Numbered from the stretch's first letter, positions 1 to 9,918 are shown. The stretch: DNA of 64,000 nucleotides from Comamonas odontotermitis (GCF_020080045.1 NZ_CP083451.1:1922001-1986000); one strand, 5' to 3'. Numbers and translations are program-made. Notes: generated by a model not told the origin, from the sequence alone.

Positions 1-172
1 ACACGCTTGCATCGCAAAAAGCGGATGCCATTAGCTGTTGCCAGCCAGACGGGCTTCACGGCACACCTGCCGGCGCAGTTGTGAGGGGCAAAAGCCCATT
101 CGTGTCCTACGCGGGCAAAAGCGAAGGCGCACTAGGATCTGGTGTCTGCTTGCAACTGGAGGGCACTGCGCC

Positions 173-676
173 ATGAACCCCACCGATTCTGCTGTCTCCG
201 TGATCTGGAACACGATTGCCAAGGAGCTGTCCGACCTGCCCGACCTGGAGCAGGCGACACGCATTGTCTTCAAGCTGGTACTGGCGGCGCTGTTGGGCGG
301 TCTGCTGGGGTTTGAGCGTGAAGCCAGTGGCAAGGCGGCGGGTTTGCGCACGCATATGCTGGTGGCCATGGGGGCTGCCATGTTTCTGGCGATTGCGCAG
401 TTGCTGGGCGTGAATGCGCAGGAGTCCAGCCGGGTGATGCAGGGCGTGATTGCAGGCGTGGGCTTCTTGGGCGCAGGCGCGATCCTGAAATCGTCCAAAG
501 GCGGCGAGGAAGATGTCAAGGGGCTCACGACAGCGGCTGGCATCTGGTTCACCGCCGCCATTGGCGTCGCCGTCGGTGTGGGCGAGGAGTCTGCCGCCAT
601 CTTCTGTACGGTGATTGCGCTTATCGTGCTGATGGTGGTGCCCTGGCTCACCAAGGATCGTTGGTCCAAAAAATAG
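173..676 (+). CDS. MgtC/SapB family inner membrane protein
   Basis: The product is 167 residues and has the MgtC/SapB signature: LLGGLLGFERE near residues 40-50, followed by KAAGLRTHMLVAMGAAMF and a glycine-rich GVGFLGAGAIL segment. Four or five hydrophobic helices are visible. Family members are inner membrane proteins tied to Mg2+ limitation or to modulation of the F-ATPase; the soluble C-terminal domain of Salmonella MgtC is absent, as in the short SapB-like forms. I chose the ATG at 173 rather than an upstream in-frame ATG at 38 because the family N-terminus begins about here and the upstream extension is basic and not hydrophobic. A damaged second copy lies 1.2 kb downstream (1378-2615). 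The specific role in this organism is unknown. Confidence 0.85.
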   Translation: MNPTDSAVSVIWNTIAKELSDLPDLEQATRIVFKLVLAALLGGLLGFEREASGKAAGLRTHMLVAMGAAMFLAIAQLLGVNAQESSRVMQGVIAGVGFLGAGAILKSSKGGEEDVKGLTTAAGIWFTAAIGVAVGVGEESAAIFCTVIALIVLMVVPWLTKDRWSKK

Positions 677-939
677 AGCGCTGGTTCAATTCATTAAGAT
701 ATTAAATATATAGCAATCATGAATGTCTGATGGCAGCCGGGACAGTGGTTTCGCTGAGGTCGTGTTTCTCAAGCCTCCTTGGCCATGCATGGGTTTTCCG
801 TGCAGTCAAGGCGAAATTGGCCTTCCTGCAGCAGCCGGTATTTTTCGCTGCAGTACATTCTGAGGCAGGGCTAGGTGCACCAGCTAGCTCCTTCAATATG
901 GCGGATTGTGGGCTTGCCGGGTGAGGAGGATATTTCGCT
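677..939. other. Intergenic region without a supported gene
   Basis: This stretch of about 260 bases follows mgtC. It holds an AT-rich segment (about 690-722) that resembles one arm of the dispersed GCTATC-type repeat found elsewhere in the window. A 64-codon open frame at 730-924 has no recognisable motif and no good ribosome binding site. I see no terminator with a clear T-tract. Confidence 0.4.
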
Positions 940-1236
940 ATGGGCTTCGTGATAGATCTGATTCTCGGTATTTTCGATTTTGTCGTGGATGTCCTGCTGT
1001 TCAGGCATTTGCGTGGCAAGGCAGGCCATGCCCCTCGCAGTGTGGCTGATGATGCCATGACCGTCGCGTACTTCGACTATGTGACGCTGGTATGGGTGGC
1101 ATTGGTCAGTGTCGGGTTGATGTTCCTTCTGATTTTTGCTTTCGATGTGCCGGTAGTCTGGGGCATCGGTATCGGCCTGGTCGTGGCTGCTGTCTGGGGA
1201 TGCCGAAAGTATTACCAGCTGATCCGGCAGGAATAG
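940..1236 (+). CDS. Small hypothetical membrane protein
   Basis: The product is 98 residues and I do not recognise a family. It starts at an ATG preceded by a good ribosome binding site (AGGAGG, about 9 bases upstream), which is the main reason for accepting it. The sequence has a hydrophobic N-terminal segment (residues 3-22), a short polar middle, and two further hydrophobic helices (about 48-66 and 70-86), ending in a basic tail. An integral inner membrane protein is likely. It lies between the intact and the broken mgtC copies. No function can be assigned. Confidence 0.6.
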   Translation: MGFVIDLILGIFDFVVDVLLFRHLRGKAGHAPRSVADDAMTVAYFDYVTLVWVALVSVGLMFLLIFAFDVPVVWGIGIGLVVAAVWGCRKYYQLIRQE

Positions 1237-1429
1237 CGATTGAGGTGATCGCGGCCGGAGTAATGCCCAGTACGTTGTGGCTGTAGGCATAGGGCGAAAG
1301 TGCATGGGTGACCAATGTGGGCGTCGGGGGCTGAACGCTAGGATCGGAGGCGATTCCACATAGCAGTGTGCTGCGCCATGAACCCGTCTGATTCGGCTGT
1401 AGCCATTATCGGGATCACCATTGCCTAGG

Positions 1430-2431
1430 TGTATGGTCCCAGATTTTAATGGTGCAATCTTCTCTCATGAATGGAAGGAAGCACTATGGGCCAGGTTCTG
1501 CACGGCAGCGCCACAACGACGGAGGCGATCCGTCGAGCGATACAACATAGTCAAGAGAGCCTGAGAGCGCTTTCTGCACGCTATGGCATCAATCAGAAGA
1601 CGGTGGCGAAGTGGAAGAATCGGCCTTCGGTCACCGATCTGCCGACAGGGCCCAGGCAGCCGCGCTCCACCGTTTTGTCCGTTGAGGATGAGGCAGCGAT
1701 CGTCGCCTTTCGCAGGCATACCATGCTGCCGCTGGATGACTGTCTCTACGCGCTGCAGCCGACTATCCCGCATCTGACGCGCTCGTCTCTGCACCGCTGC
1801 TTGCAGCGGCACGGTATCTCGCGGCTGCCCGAGGTGCAGGGCGATAAGCCAGCCAAGAAGCGGTTCAAGAGCTACCCCATTGGCTACTTCCATGTCGACA
1901 TCGCCGAAGTGCAGACAGTCGAGGGCAAGCTCTATCTCTTCGTGGCCATCGACAGGACGTCCAAGTTCGCACTCACCGAACTCCATCCCTCGGCTGACAA
2001 GATGACTGCGGCGCAGTTCTTGCGCAATGTGATCGCAGCGGTGCCGTACACCCTCCATACGGTGCTCACCGATAACGGCATTCAGTTTGCCAACCGCAGT
2101 TCAGACCGGTACGCCTTCCAGCACATCTTTGGTCGAGTCTGCGAGGAACACGGTATCGAACATCGCCTCACAAAGGTCAAGCATCCGTGGACCAATGGGC
2201 AGGTCGAGCGAATGAACCGGACCATCAAGGAAGCCACCGTCAAGCGCTTCCACTATGACGATCACGCGCAGTTGCGGCAGCACCTCGCCAACTTCATCGA
2301 TGCATACAACTTCGGCCGCAGGCTCAAGACCCTCAAAGGCCTGACACCCTACGAATTCATCTGCAAACAGTGGACATCCGAACCTGAACGGTTCAAGATA
2401 GATCCGATCCATCAAATGCCGGGACTGAACA
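1430..2431 (+). mobile_element. IS481-family insertion sequence, complete, 1,002 bp
   Basis: The element begins TGTATGGTCCC (1430) and ends with the reverse complement of TGTTCAGTCCC (2431). The terminal inverted repeats match at about 16 of 23 positions. It is flanked by identical 6-bp direct repeats CCTAGG at 1424-1429 and 2432-2437, which fits the NCTAGN target described for Bordetella IS481. It carries one transposase gene and lies in the same orientation as the mgtC pseudogene it splits. Intact ends, perfect duplications and an open transposase frame suggest a fairly recent insertion. Confidence 0.9.
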
Positions 2432-2436
2432 CCTAG
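1486..2436 (+). CDS. IS481-family transposase (DDE)
   Basis: The product is 316 residues from the ATG at 1486, which has GGAAGGA 6-7 bases upstream; an in-frame ATG at 1471 lacks such a site. Residues about 12-50 form a helix-turn-helix (ALSARYGINQKTVAKWKNR). The rve-type catalytic core follows, with likely DDE residues D138 (FHVDIAEV), D196 (VLTDNG) and E241 (NGQVERMNRT). The frame is full length with no visible damage. The stop codon TAG (2434-2436) is not inside the element: it is formed by the CTAG of the right-hand target duplication. The gene has no role in the neighbouring functions. Confidence 0.92.
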   Translation: MGQVLHGSATTTEAIRRAIQHSQESLRALSARYGINQKTVAKWKNRPSVTDLPTGPRQPRSTVLSVEDEAAIVAFRRHTMLPLDDCLYALQPTIPHLTRSSLHRCLQRHGISRLPEVQGDKPAKKRFKSYPIGYFHVDIAEVQTVEGKLYLFVAIDRTSKFALTELHPSADKMTAAQFLRNVIAAVPYTLHTVLTDNGIQFANRSSDRYAFQHIFGRVCEEHGIEHRLTKVKHPWTNGQVERMNRTIKEATVKRFHYDDHAQLRQHLANFIDAYNFGRRLKTLKGLTPYEFICKQWTSEPERFKIDPIHQMPGLNT

Positions 2437-2666
2437 GATCTGCCCGATCTGGATCAGGCCATGCGCATTGTTTTCAAGCTGGTGTTTGCTGCGCTGTTGG
2501 GCGGTCTGCTGGGGTTTGAGCGTGAAGCCAGTGGCAAGGCGGCGGGTTTGCGCACGCATGTGCTGGTGGCCATGGGGGCTGCCATGTTTCCGGCGATTGC
2601 GCAGTTGCTGGGCGTCAGGCGCCTGGCGCATGAGATACGGCATGGGGACAGGGGGAGTGCAGGCCT

Positions 2667-3593
2667 TCACCGGTGATGTACGAATGGGTCATTTTCTTTG
2701 ATGAGATCGATCAGCGCTCGCAAGCCTGTCGAGACATGGCGGTGGCCCGGGTAGCAAAGGCAAAGGCCTGGAAACGAAGGGCACCAGTCCTCCAGAAGAC
2801 GGATGAGCCGGCCATCGCGCAGTGCGTTCTGGACCAGATGGTCGGGAACGAATGCAATGCCGATACCGTCAATGGCAGCCTCCACCATCAACGGCTGGTC
2901 GGTGAGCGTGAGCGGCCCTCGGACATCAATGGTTTCGTTGAGACCGTGCTTCTCAAACTCCCACTGATAGATTTTTCCGCTTTCAAAGCGAAATCTTATG
3001 CAGGCGTGTCGATGCAGGTCCTGGGGTACTTCCGGGCGACCGAATCTTGCAATGTACTGAGGGGAGGCTACTGCTGCAAAGCGCACATTGCCAAGTATGG
3101 GAACGGAAATCATGTCCTTGGGCACCGCTTCGGCCAGACGGATGCCGGCATCGAATCCTTCCCCCACGATATCGCTGAGTCGCCCGTCACTCACGATATC
3201 CAGATGAACCTGCGGATACCGCTGCAGGAACTGCGCCAGAACAGGGCGAAGCACCATGCGAATGGCGCCTTCACTGGCATTGATGCGCACGGTGCCTGAG
3301 GGGGTCTGGCGCAACTGGTCGACTTCTGCAAGCGCCTCATCAATCGCCGCCATTGCCGGACGCAGCCTGGCAGCAAGACCCTGGCCCGCATCCGTCAGCG
3401 AGACGCTGCGGGTGGTGCGATTGACGAGCCGAACGCCCAGTCGCTGCTCCAGTCCCTTGATCGAATGGCTTACCGCAGATGGTGTGATGTCCAGATCCGT
3501 GGCGGCACCGCGAAAGCTGGCTCGCGCGGCAACAGCCAAGAAAACCGTAAACGCGAAAAAGTCGCTGTTTCTTGATTGATGAGTGCTGTTCAT
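2667..3593 (-). CDS. LysR-family transcriptional regulator (CrgA-like)
   Basis: The product is 308 residues. An N-terminal winged helix-turn-helix spans about residues 12-70 (FLAVAARASFRGAATDLDITPSAVSHSIKGLEQRLG), followed by a substrate-binding effector domain. The sequence style (RINASEGAIRMVLRPVL, FDAGIRLAEAVPKDM) fits the CrgA/DsdC-like subgroup that often controls a divergent oxidoreductase. It is transcribed away from the SDR gene at 3673, and the 79-bp gap between them contains nested inverted repeats. It therefore probably regulates that gene and itself. The effector is unknown. Its 3' end abuts the mgtC pseudogene remnant. Confidence 0.9.
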   Translation of the reverse strand: MNSTHQSRNSDFFAFTVFLAVAARASFRGAATDLDITPSAVSHSIKGLEQRLGVRLVNRTTRSVSLTDAGQGLAARLRPAMAAIDEALAEVDQLRQTPSGTVRINASEGAIRMVLRPVLAQFLQRYPQVHLDIVSDGRLSDIVGEGFDAGIRLAEAVPKDMISVPILGNVRFAAVASPQYIARFGRPEVPQDLHRHACIRFRFESGKIYQWEFEKHGLNETIDVRGPLTLTDQPLMVEAAIDGIGIAFVPDHLVQNALRDGRLIRLLEDWCPSFPGLCLCYPGHRHVSTGLRALIDLIKENDPFVHHR

Positions 3594-3597
3594 CTAG

Positions 3598-3643
3598 GTG
3601 TAAAGCATTGGCCTATTGTTAATCAACAATGGGATTTTTACAC
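3598..3643. promoter_or_regulatory. Nested inverted repeats, probable LysR operator/promoter region
   Basis: The gap between the divergent LysR and SDR genes contains an outer pair GTGTAAA (3598-3604) and TTTACAC (3637-3643). It also has an inner pair ATTGTT (3615-3620) and AACAAT (3625-3630). LysR proteins usually bind imperfect palindromes with a T-N11-A core in just this position. Binding is inferred, not shown. Confidence 0.55.
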
Positions 3644-3672
3644 TTTCCGAGACAACTTCAAGGAGTGCATAG

Positions 3673-4449
3673 ATGTCTCAGAAAATCTTGATCACCGGTG
3701 CCAGTTCCGGTTTTGGGCGGGGGGCGGCCATTGCGTTGGCTCGCCTGGGTCACACGGTGATTGCGGCCGCTGAAACCTGGCCCCAGGTACGCACCTTGCG
3801 CGAAGATGCTGCAAAGGCGGGCGTCCATCTCGAAGTGATCAAGCTCAATCTTCTCGATCCCATCGATATTGCCCATGCGGGGTCCTTCGATCCGGATGTA
3901 TTGGTGCTGAACGCAGGGGTGATGGAAGGCGGATCGGTCGTGGACATTCCGATGCAGCGCGTGCGCGAGTCCTTCGACATCAACGTATTCGGGCACCTTC
4001 AGCTCGTACAGGCCATCGTTCCGAAGATGGTGGCGCGAAAATCGGGCAAAGTGGTCTGGACCTCTTCCATGGGCGGCATTCTGGTGGTCCCCTTTTTGGG
4101 GATCTACTGCGCAACCAAGCATGCCATCGAGGCCATTGCAGGTTCAATGAAAGCGGAGCTGGAGCCCCACGGCGTCAAGGTGGCGACTGTCAATCCCGGT
4201 GTCTTCGGCACTGGCTTCAACGATACGGGCGCCGAGAGCCATGTGCAGTGGTACGACCCGCAGACCGCCGTGGTTCCCACGCCCGACTTTGGCGACAGCC
4301 TCGCTGGTCAGGCCGATCCTCAGGAAATGATCGACGCGATGGTGGAGATTATTCCTGCGCAAACCCATCTCTATCGCACCATGCGTCCTTTGGCCACCAT
4401 CGAGGCGGCCAAGCAGTGGCAGCAAACCGAATGGTCCCAAAATGCCTGA
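3673..4449 (+). CDS. Short-chain dehydrogenase/reductase (SDR family)
   Basis: The product is 258 residues, the usual length of a classical SDR. The cofactor loop TGASSGFG sits at residues 8-15, NAG at about 79-81, a TSSMGG serine near 132, and the catalytic YCATK (Y145, K149). The start is supported by AAGGAG nine bases upstream. The enzyme should be a cytoplasmic NAD(P)H-dependent oxidoreductase; its substrate cannot be read from the sequence. It is divergent from a LysR regulator and its end overlaps the start of the next gene by 8 bases, which indicates an operon with the GlcG/HbpS-like gene. Confidence 0.9.
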   Translation: MSQKILITGASSGFGRGAAIALARLGHTVIAAAETWPQVRTLREDAAKAGVHLEVIKLNLLDPIDIAHAGSFDPDVLVLNAGVMEGGSVVDIPMQRVRESFDINVFGHLQLVQAIVPKMVARKSGKVVWTSSMGGILVVPFLGIYCATKHAIEAIAGSMKAELEPHGVKVATVNPGVFGTGFNDTGAESHVQWYDPQTAVVPTPDFGDSLAGQADPQEMIDAMVEIIPAQTHLYRTMRPLATIEAAKQWQQTEWSQNA

Positions 4450-4843
4450 GTTGAGCCTGGACCACGCCAGCCGGATCGTGGCGTTCGGGCGCGCAGCAGC
4501 GAAGGAGGCGGGTCTGAACGCTGTTTTCGCTGTCATGGACACCGGTGCGAACCTGGTCACCTTTTCGAGAATGGATGGCGCCTGGCTCGCCTCCAACGAA
4601 TTGGCGATTGCAAAGGCGCGTACCGCCGTGATGTTCCAGGCTCCTACGGAAGCACTGAATGCACCGCTTCAGGTGGGGATGCCGTTGCCGCACTTCGACC
4701 ACATCCATTCGGGTGGCTTGCTGCTTATGGGAGGCGGCCTGCCGCTGATGAACGACGCGGGACTCCTGATCGGCTCGATCGGGGTTTCCGGAGGAACGCC
4801 CGAACAGGACGCGGCCTTGGCGCGCGCGGCATCGATGGCATAA
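4442..4843 (+). CDS. GlcG/HbpS-family (DUF336) protein
   Basis: The product is 133 residues. It has the family pattern: AFAVMDTGANLVTFSRMDGA near residues 28-47, an AKARTAVMF helix, and the C-terminal GLLIGSIGVSGGTPEQDAALARA. Members include GlcG, encoded with glycolate oxidase, and the haem-binding HbpS; many are of unknown function. The gene overlaps the SDR by 8 bases and is probably translationally coupled. No signal peptide is visible, so it is likely cytoplasmic. A 50-bp palindromic repeat begins exactly at its stop codon. Confidence 0.85.
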   Translation: MPELSLDHASRIVAFGRAAAKEAGLNAVFAVMDTGANLVTFSRMDGAWLASNELAIAKARTAVMFQAPTEALNAPLQVGMPLPHFDHIHSGGLLLMGGGLPLMNDAGLLIGSIGVSGGTPEQDAALARAASMA

Positions 4844-4892
4844 GAACGTGTTTACGATTTCCTCGGATGCGTAGAGATCGTAAACACGCTCT
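4843..4892. repeat. Palindromic intergenic repeat, copy 1 of 2
   Basis: The arms AGAACGTGTTTACGATTTC and GAGATCGTAAACACGCTCT form a long stem around a short loop. A near-identical copy lies at 47952-48005. The element starts at the stop codon of the preceding gene and may act as a terminator or REP-like element, although no T-tract follows. Confidence 0.8.
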
Positions 4893-4972
4893 AAAGGGTA
4901 CCGAATTCCGCCCACAGGGCATTGCAGTTAGTGTAAGGTTCGCCCCCTTGCTGTTCTCGATTGCGCCTTGCC

Positions 4973-6259
4973 ATGACGGTGTCTGTTACTTCCTTCCCTG
5001 CTCTCGATGTTGCTGTTGTCGGGGGCGGCCCTGCCGGCCTGATGGCGGCACACCGCCTCGCGCTGCAAGGCTTGAGTGTGGCGGTGTTTGACGGCAGTGC
5101 ATCGGTGGGCCGCAAATTCCTGCTGGCCGGGCGCGGTGGCCTCAACCTGACCCATTCGGAGCCCGCCGAGCCCTTTGTCGGCCGCTACGGTGCGCAACAG
5201 GGTGTGGTGGGCGATTGGCTGAGCGATTTTGGCCCGCAGCATGTGCAGGACTGGGCGCATGGCCTGGGTATCGAGACCTTTGTGGGCACATCGGGACGCG
5301 TCTTTCCCACTGATATGAAAGCGGCGCCATTGCTGCGCAGCTGGCTGGTGGCGATGCGCGCAGCCGGTGTGCGCTTTGCGATGCGCCATCGCTGGCTGGG
5401 TTTTGGCGAGAACAATGCGCTGCGCTTTGCAACGCCGGAAGGCGAGGCGGCGGTGCAGGCCCGCGCCACGGTGTTGGCCCTGGGCGGGGGCAGCTGGGCC
5501 CGGCTGGGCTCGGACGGCGCCTGGGTGCCCGTGCTGCAGCAGGCGGGTATCGCAGTGGCGCCATTGCAGGCGGCCAATTGCGGCTTTGAGGTGCGTATGC
5601 AGCGCGGCGCCGATGGCGCGGCGCAGGCCGGATGGTCGCCGTTTTTCAGCACCAAGTTCGCGGGCCAGCCTTTCAAGTCGGTAGCTATCACTTTTGATAG
5701 CAAGAGCGGCAGCCCGTTTGTGCGCAAGGGCGAGTTTGTCGCCACGGAGCAGGGGGTTGAAGGCAGCCTTGTGTATGCGGTCTCCAGCGCCTTGCGTGAA
5801 GCCATCCATGCCGAGGGCAGCGCCACTTTCACTGTCGATCTGCTGCCGGACCACAGCGCGGAGCGCGTGCTGGCTGAAGTGCGTCATCCACGCGGCTCGC
5901 GCAGCCTCGCCAGCCACTTGAAGGGACGCCTGGGCCTGGACGGCATCAAGGCGGCGCTCTTGTTCGAAGTGCTGGGCAAGGACGGCATGCAGGATGCCGA
6001 CCGCTTGGCTGCAGCCATCAAGGCCGCCCCCATCACCGTGACGGCCACGCGACCCTTGGACGAGGCCATCAGTACCGCAGGTGGTGTGACGTTTGCAGGT
6101 TTGACGCCCGGTCTGATGTGCCAAGCCAAGCCGGGCCTGTTCTGCGCGGGCGAGATGCTGGATTGGGAAGCGCCCACGGGGGGCTATCTGCTGACGGCCG
6201 CGCTGGCCAGCGGCGTGCGCGCGGCGCAGGGCGTGGAGCGGTTCCTGGAAGGCCGCTGA
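4973..6259 (+). CDS. HI0933/YhiN-like NAD(P)/FAD-dependent flavoprotein
   Basis: The product is 428 residues. The dinucleotide-binding motif VVGGGPAGLMAA is at residues 13-24, followed by SVGRKFLLAGRGGLNLTHSE, which is characteristic of the HI0933/PP_4765 flavoprotein family. A C-terminal FAD contact segment reads FCAGEMLDWEAPTGGYLLTAALASG. Family members are putative oxidoreductases of unknown substrate. I chose the ATG at 4973 over an upstream TTG at 4961. A GCTATC-6-GATAGC inverted repeat lies inside the gene at 5684-5701 and resembles the dispersed intergenic repeat of this genome. The next gene starts 2 bases after the stop. Confidence 0.85.
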   Translation: MTVSVTSFPALDVAVVGGGPAGLMAAHRLALQGLSVAVFDGSASVGRKFLLAGRGGLNLTHSEPAEPFVGRYGAQQGVVGDWLSDFGPQHVQDWAHGLGIETFVGTSGRVFPTDMKAAPLLRSWLVAMRAAGVRFAMRHRWLGFGENNALRFATPEGEAAVQARATVLALGGGSWARLGSDGAWVPVLQQAGIAVAPLQAANCGFEVRMQRGADGAAQAGWSPFFSTKFAGQPFKSVAITFDSKSGSPFVRKGEFVATEQGVEGSLVYAVSSALREAIHAEGSATFTVDLLPDHSAERVLAEVRHPRGSRSLASHLKGRLGLDGIKAALLFEVLGKDGMQDADRLAAAIKAAPITVTATRPLDEAISTAGGVTFAGLTPGLMCQAKPGLFCAGEMLDWEAPTGGYLLTAALASGVRAAQGVERFLEGR

Positions 6260-6261
6260 AA

Positions 6262-6726
6262 GTGATTGGCACACCTGCACTGAAGATACGCGCATCTACC
6301 ATCGCCGACGGCGCCCGCGTGCTGCAGATCTGGCAGCGCGCGGTGGATGACAGCCACGATTTTCTGGCGGAGGCAGACCGCCATGCGATTGCACAGGAGG
6401 TGGCAGGTTTTCTGCCGCAGGCACCGCTTGTGCTGGCCGTAGATGCTGCAGACCGGCCCCTTGGCTTCATGCTGCTGTCCAGTGGCCCTCTCGGAGGTCA
6501 TATGGAAGCATTGTTCATCGACCCAGCCAGCAAAGGGCAGGGCGTGGGTACGCTCCTGGTGCGTTGGGCGCTCGGTATGCATCCGCAATTGACGACCGAT
6601 GTGAACGCGCAAAACCCCCAGGCCATGGCCTTTTACCGCGCGCTCGGTTTTGTGGAAACAGGCCGATCCCCGCTGGACGGCCAGGGCCGTGCCTATCCGC
6701 TGGTGCATCTGCGCCACCAAGGCTAG
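6262..6726 (+). CDS. GNAT acetyltransferase, YjaB-like
   Basis: The product is 154 residues from the GTG at 6262. That start is supported by GGAAGG nine bases upstream and by its position 2 bases after the previous stop. The sequence tracks E. coli YjaB: IWQRAVDDSHDFL at the N-terminus, MEALFIDPASKGQGVGTLLV as the acetyl-CoA pyrophosphate loop (Q/R-x-x-G-x-G/A), and NAQNPQAMAFYRALGFVETGRSP near the end. It should acetylate a small molecule or protein amine in the cytoplasm; the target is unknown. It probably forms a two-gene operon with the upstream flavoprotein. Confidence 0.85.
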   Translation: MIGTPALKIRASTIADGARVLQIWQRAVDDSHDFLAEADRHAIAQEVAGFLPQAPLVLAVDAADRPLGFMLLSSGPLGGHMEALFIDPASKGQGVGTLLVRWALGMHPQLTTDVNAQNPQAMAFYRALGFVETGRSPLDGQGRAYPLVHLRHQG

Positions 6727-6756
6727 CCAGCGGTTCTGCAACCGCTACGAAGGCAG

Positions 6757-6832
6757 TTTCAGAAAAACTGGCCTTTTGCGCCCAATGGATAAGCGCCAAT
6801 TGCTCTCTTAATGATAGCAATGGATGCCACTG
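6757..6832 (-). repeat. Dispersed GCTATC-type repeat
   Basis: Read on the minus strand this is TTGCTATCATTAAGAGAGC, then GGCGCTTATCCATTGGGCGC and an AAAAGGCC...TTTTTCTGAAA tail. The same order of blocks recurs at 17809, 23906, 35878, 53191 and 57111. It sits between the acetyltransferase and the convergent GntR gene. Confidence 0.6.
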
Positions 6833-6856
6833 CCTGGCCTGCAAACGTCAATCGCG

Positions 6857-7492
6857 CTATACCGCTGCCGCCAATCCGTTCCTGAAATGCAGCTTCACGC
6901 AGGTCTGGGCGGCGCCGGGGTCGCGTGTGGCCAGTGCCTGCATCAGTTCGCGGTGCTCCTGCAATGATTCTTCGATGCGCCCCGATTTGAACAGCGAGTT
7001 GTGGCGGTTGAGCTTCATCACCTTGCGCAGGTCGGCCACCATCTGGCTGAGCCACTTGTTGTCCAGCATCTCCAGCACGCGCATGTGAAAGCGCTCGTTG
7101 GCATTGAAGAATTCGTCGCGGTCATTCACCGCCGCTTCCAGCGCGTCATGCAGGGCTTGCAGCTCGGCAATCTGGGCATCGCTCGCGCCCCGGGCCAGTT
7201 CGGCGGAGGCGTCGCTCTCCAGCAGGGCCAGCAGGTGGTAGACCTGCAGCAGGTCCTTTTGCGAGACCTCAGTCACATAGGCGCCACGGCGCAGCTTCAT
7301 CGTGACCAGGCCTTCCGTCGCCAATACCTTCAAAGCCTCACGCAAAGGGGTGCGGCTGATGCCTATTTCTTCGGCAATCTTCAGCTCGTCAATCCAGCTG
7401 CCCGGAGGGAGCTGGTTGGCGAAAATGCGCTGCCGCAGGAGCTCGGCAACGTCTTGGTACAGGGCGCGGGGCGCAAAGGTGGGGGTGTTCAT
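6857..7492 (-). CDS. GntR-family regulator with FCD domain
   Basis: The product is 211 residues. The winged helix-turn-helix covers about residues 10-75 (LRQRIFANQLPPGSWIDELKIAEEIGISRTPLREALKVLATEGLV). The helical FCD ligand-binding domain follows, with the metal-binding residues typical of the family (ERFHMRVLE, EHRELMQAL, LHFRNGL). It is divergent from methylmalonyl-CoA mutase with a palindrome in the gap. It is therefore likely to control propionate or methylmalonyl-CoA metabolism, perhaps responding to an organic acid or acyl-CoA intermediate. That role is inferred from position only. Confidence 0.9.
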   Translation of the reverse strand: MNTPTFAPRALYQDVAELLRQRIFANQLPPGSWIDELKIAEEIGISRTPLREALKVLATEGLVTMKLRRGAYVTEVSQKDLLQVYHLLALLESDASAELARGASDAQIAELQALHDALEAAVNDRDEFFNANERFHMRVLEMLDNKWLSQMVADLRKVMKLNRHNSLFKSGRIEESLQEHRELMQALATRDPGAAQTCVKLHFRNGLAAAV

Positions 7493-7537
7493 CGGTAGGT
7501 GGATTGTACAGAAGCTGCCCGAAATTCAAAATTCTGC

Positions 7538-7553
7538 ATTCATAATTATGAAT
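7538..7553. promoter_or_regulatory. Perfect 16-bp palindrome, candidate GntR operator
   Basis: ATTCATAATTATGAAT is an exact palindrome in an AT-rich patch between the divergent GntR/FCD gene and methylmalonyl-CoA mutase. TTGTACA-like sequences flank it at 7503 and 7555. The position suits an operator that controls both genes. Confidence 0.55.
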
Positions 7554-7696
7554 AATGTACACTTGCAGGATGGCACGGGATGGGCCACCATTTCGGGCGA
7601 GACCTGCGCAGACAAGAATGCCGCAGCAGCGAATCCCTTCATGGGGCCGTGCGCGCAGGTCTGAATAGACTGATCAACGGATACAAAGCTTGAGAC

Positions 7697-9871
<2,175 letters not shown>

Positions 9872-9876
9872 GTTTT

Positions 9877-9899
9877 GATATATACCATTGATATATATC
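9877..9899. promoter_or_regulatory. Inverted repeat upstream of vapB, candidate autoregulatory operator
   Basis: GATATATA (9877-9884) and TATATATC (9892-9899) form an inverted repeat with a 7-base spacer, 19 bases before the vapB start. VapB-type antitoxins normally repress their own operon through such palindromes. Confidence 0.6.
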
Positions 9900-9918
9900 T
9901 CTACTGGAGGAGCCCACC

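Larger units (their letters stand above)
1378..2615 (+). pseudogene. mgtC-like pseudogene, interrupted by an IS481-family element
   Basis: Two fragments match the intact mgtC at 173-676. The 5' piece (1378-1429) encodes MNPSDSAVAIIGITIA and then meets an in-frame TAG. After the insertion sequence, the 3' piece (2438-2615) resumes in frame with DLPDLDQAMRIVFKLV and runs through the FERE and LRTHVLVAMGAAMF motifs. Similarity stops abruptly after LLGV, so the last third is missing. Removing the IS and one target copy restores GCC-TAG-GAT, so the gene probably carried a nonsense codon and a 9-bp deletion before the insertion. The 3' fragment is nearly identical to the intact copy over about 100 bases, whereas the first 48 bases differ at about 11 positions. 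Confidence 0.85.
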
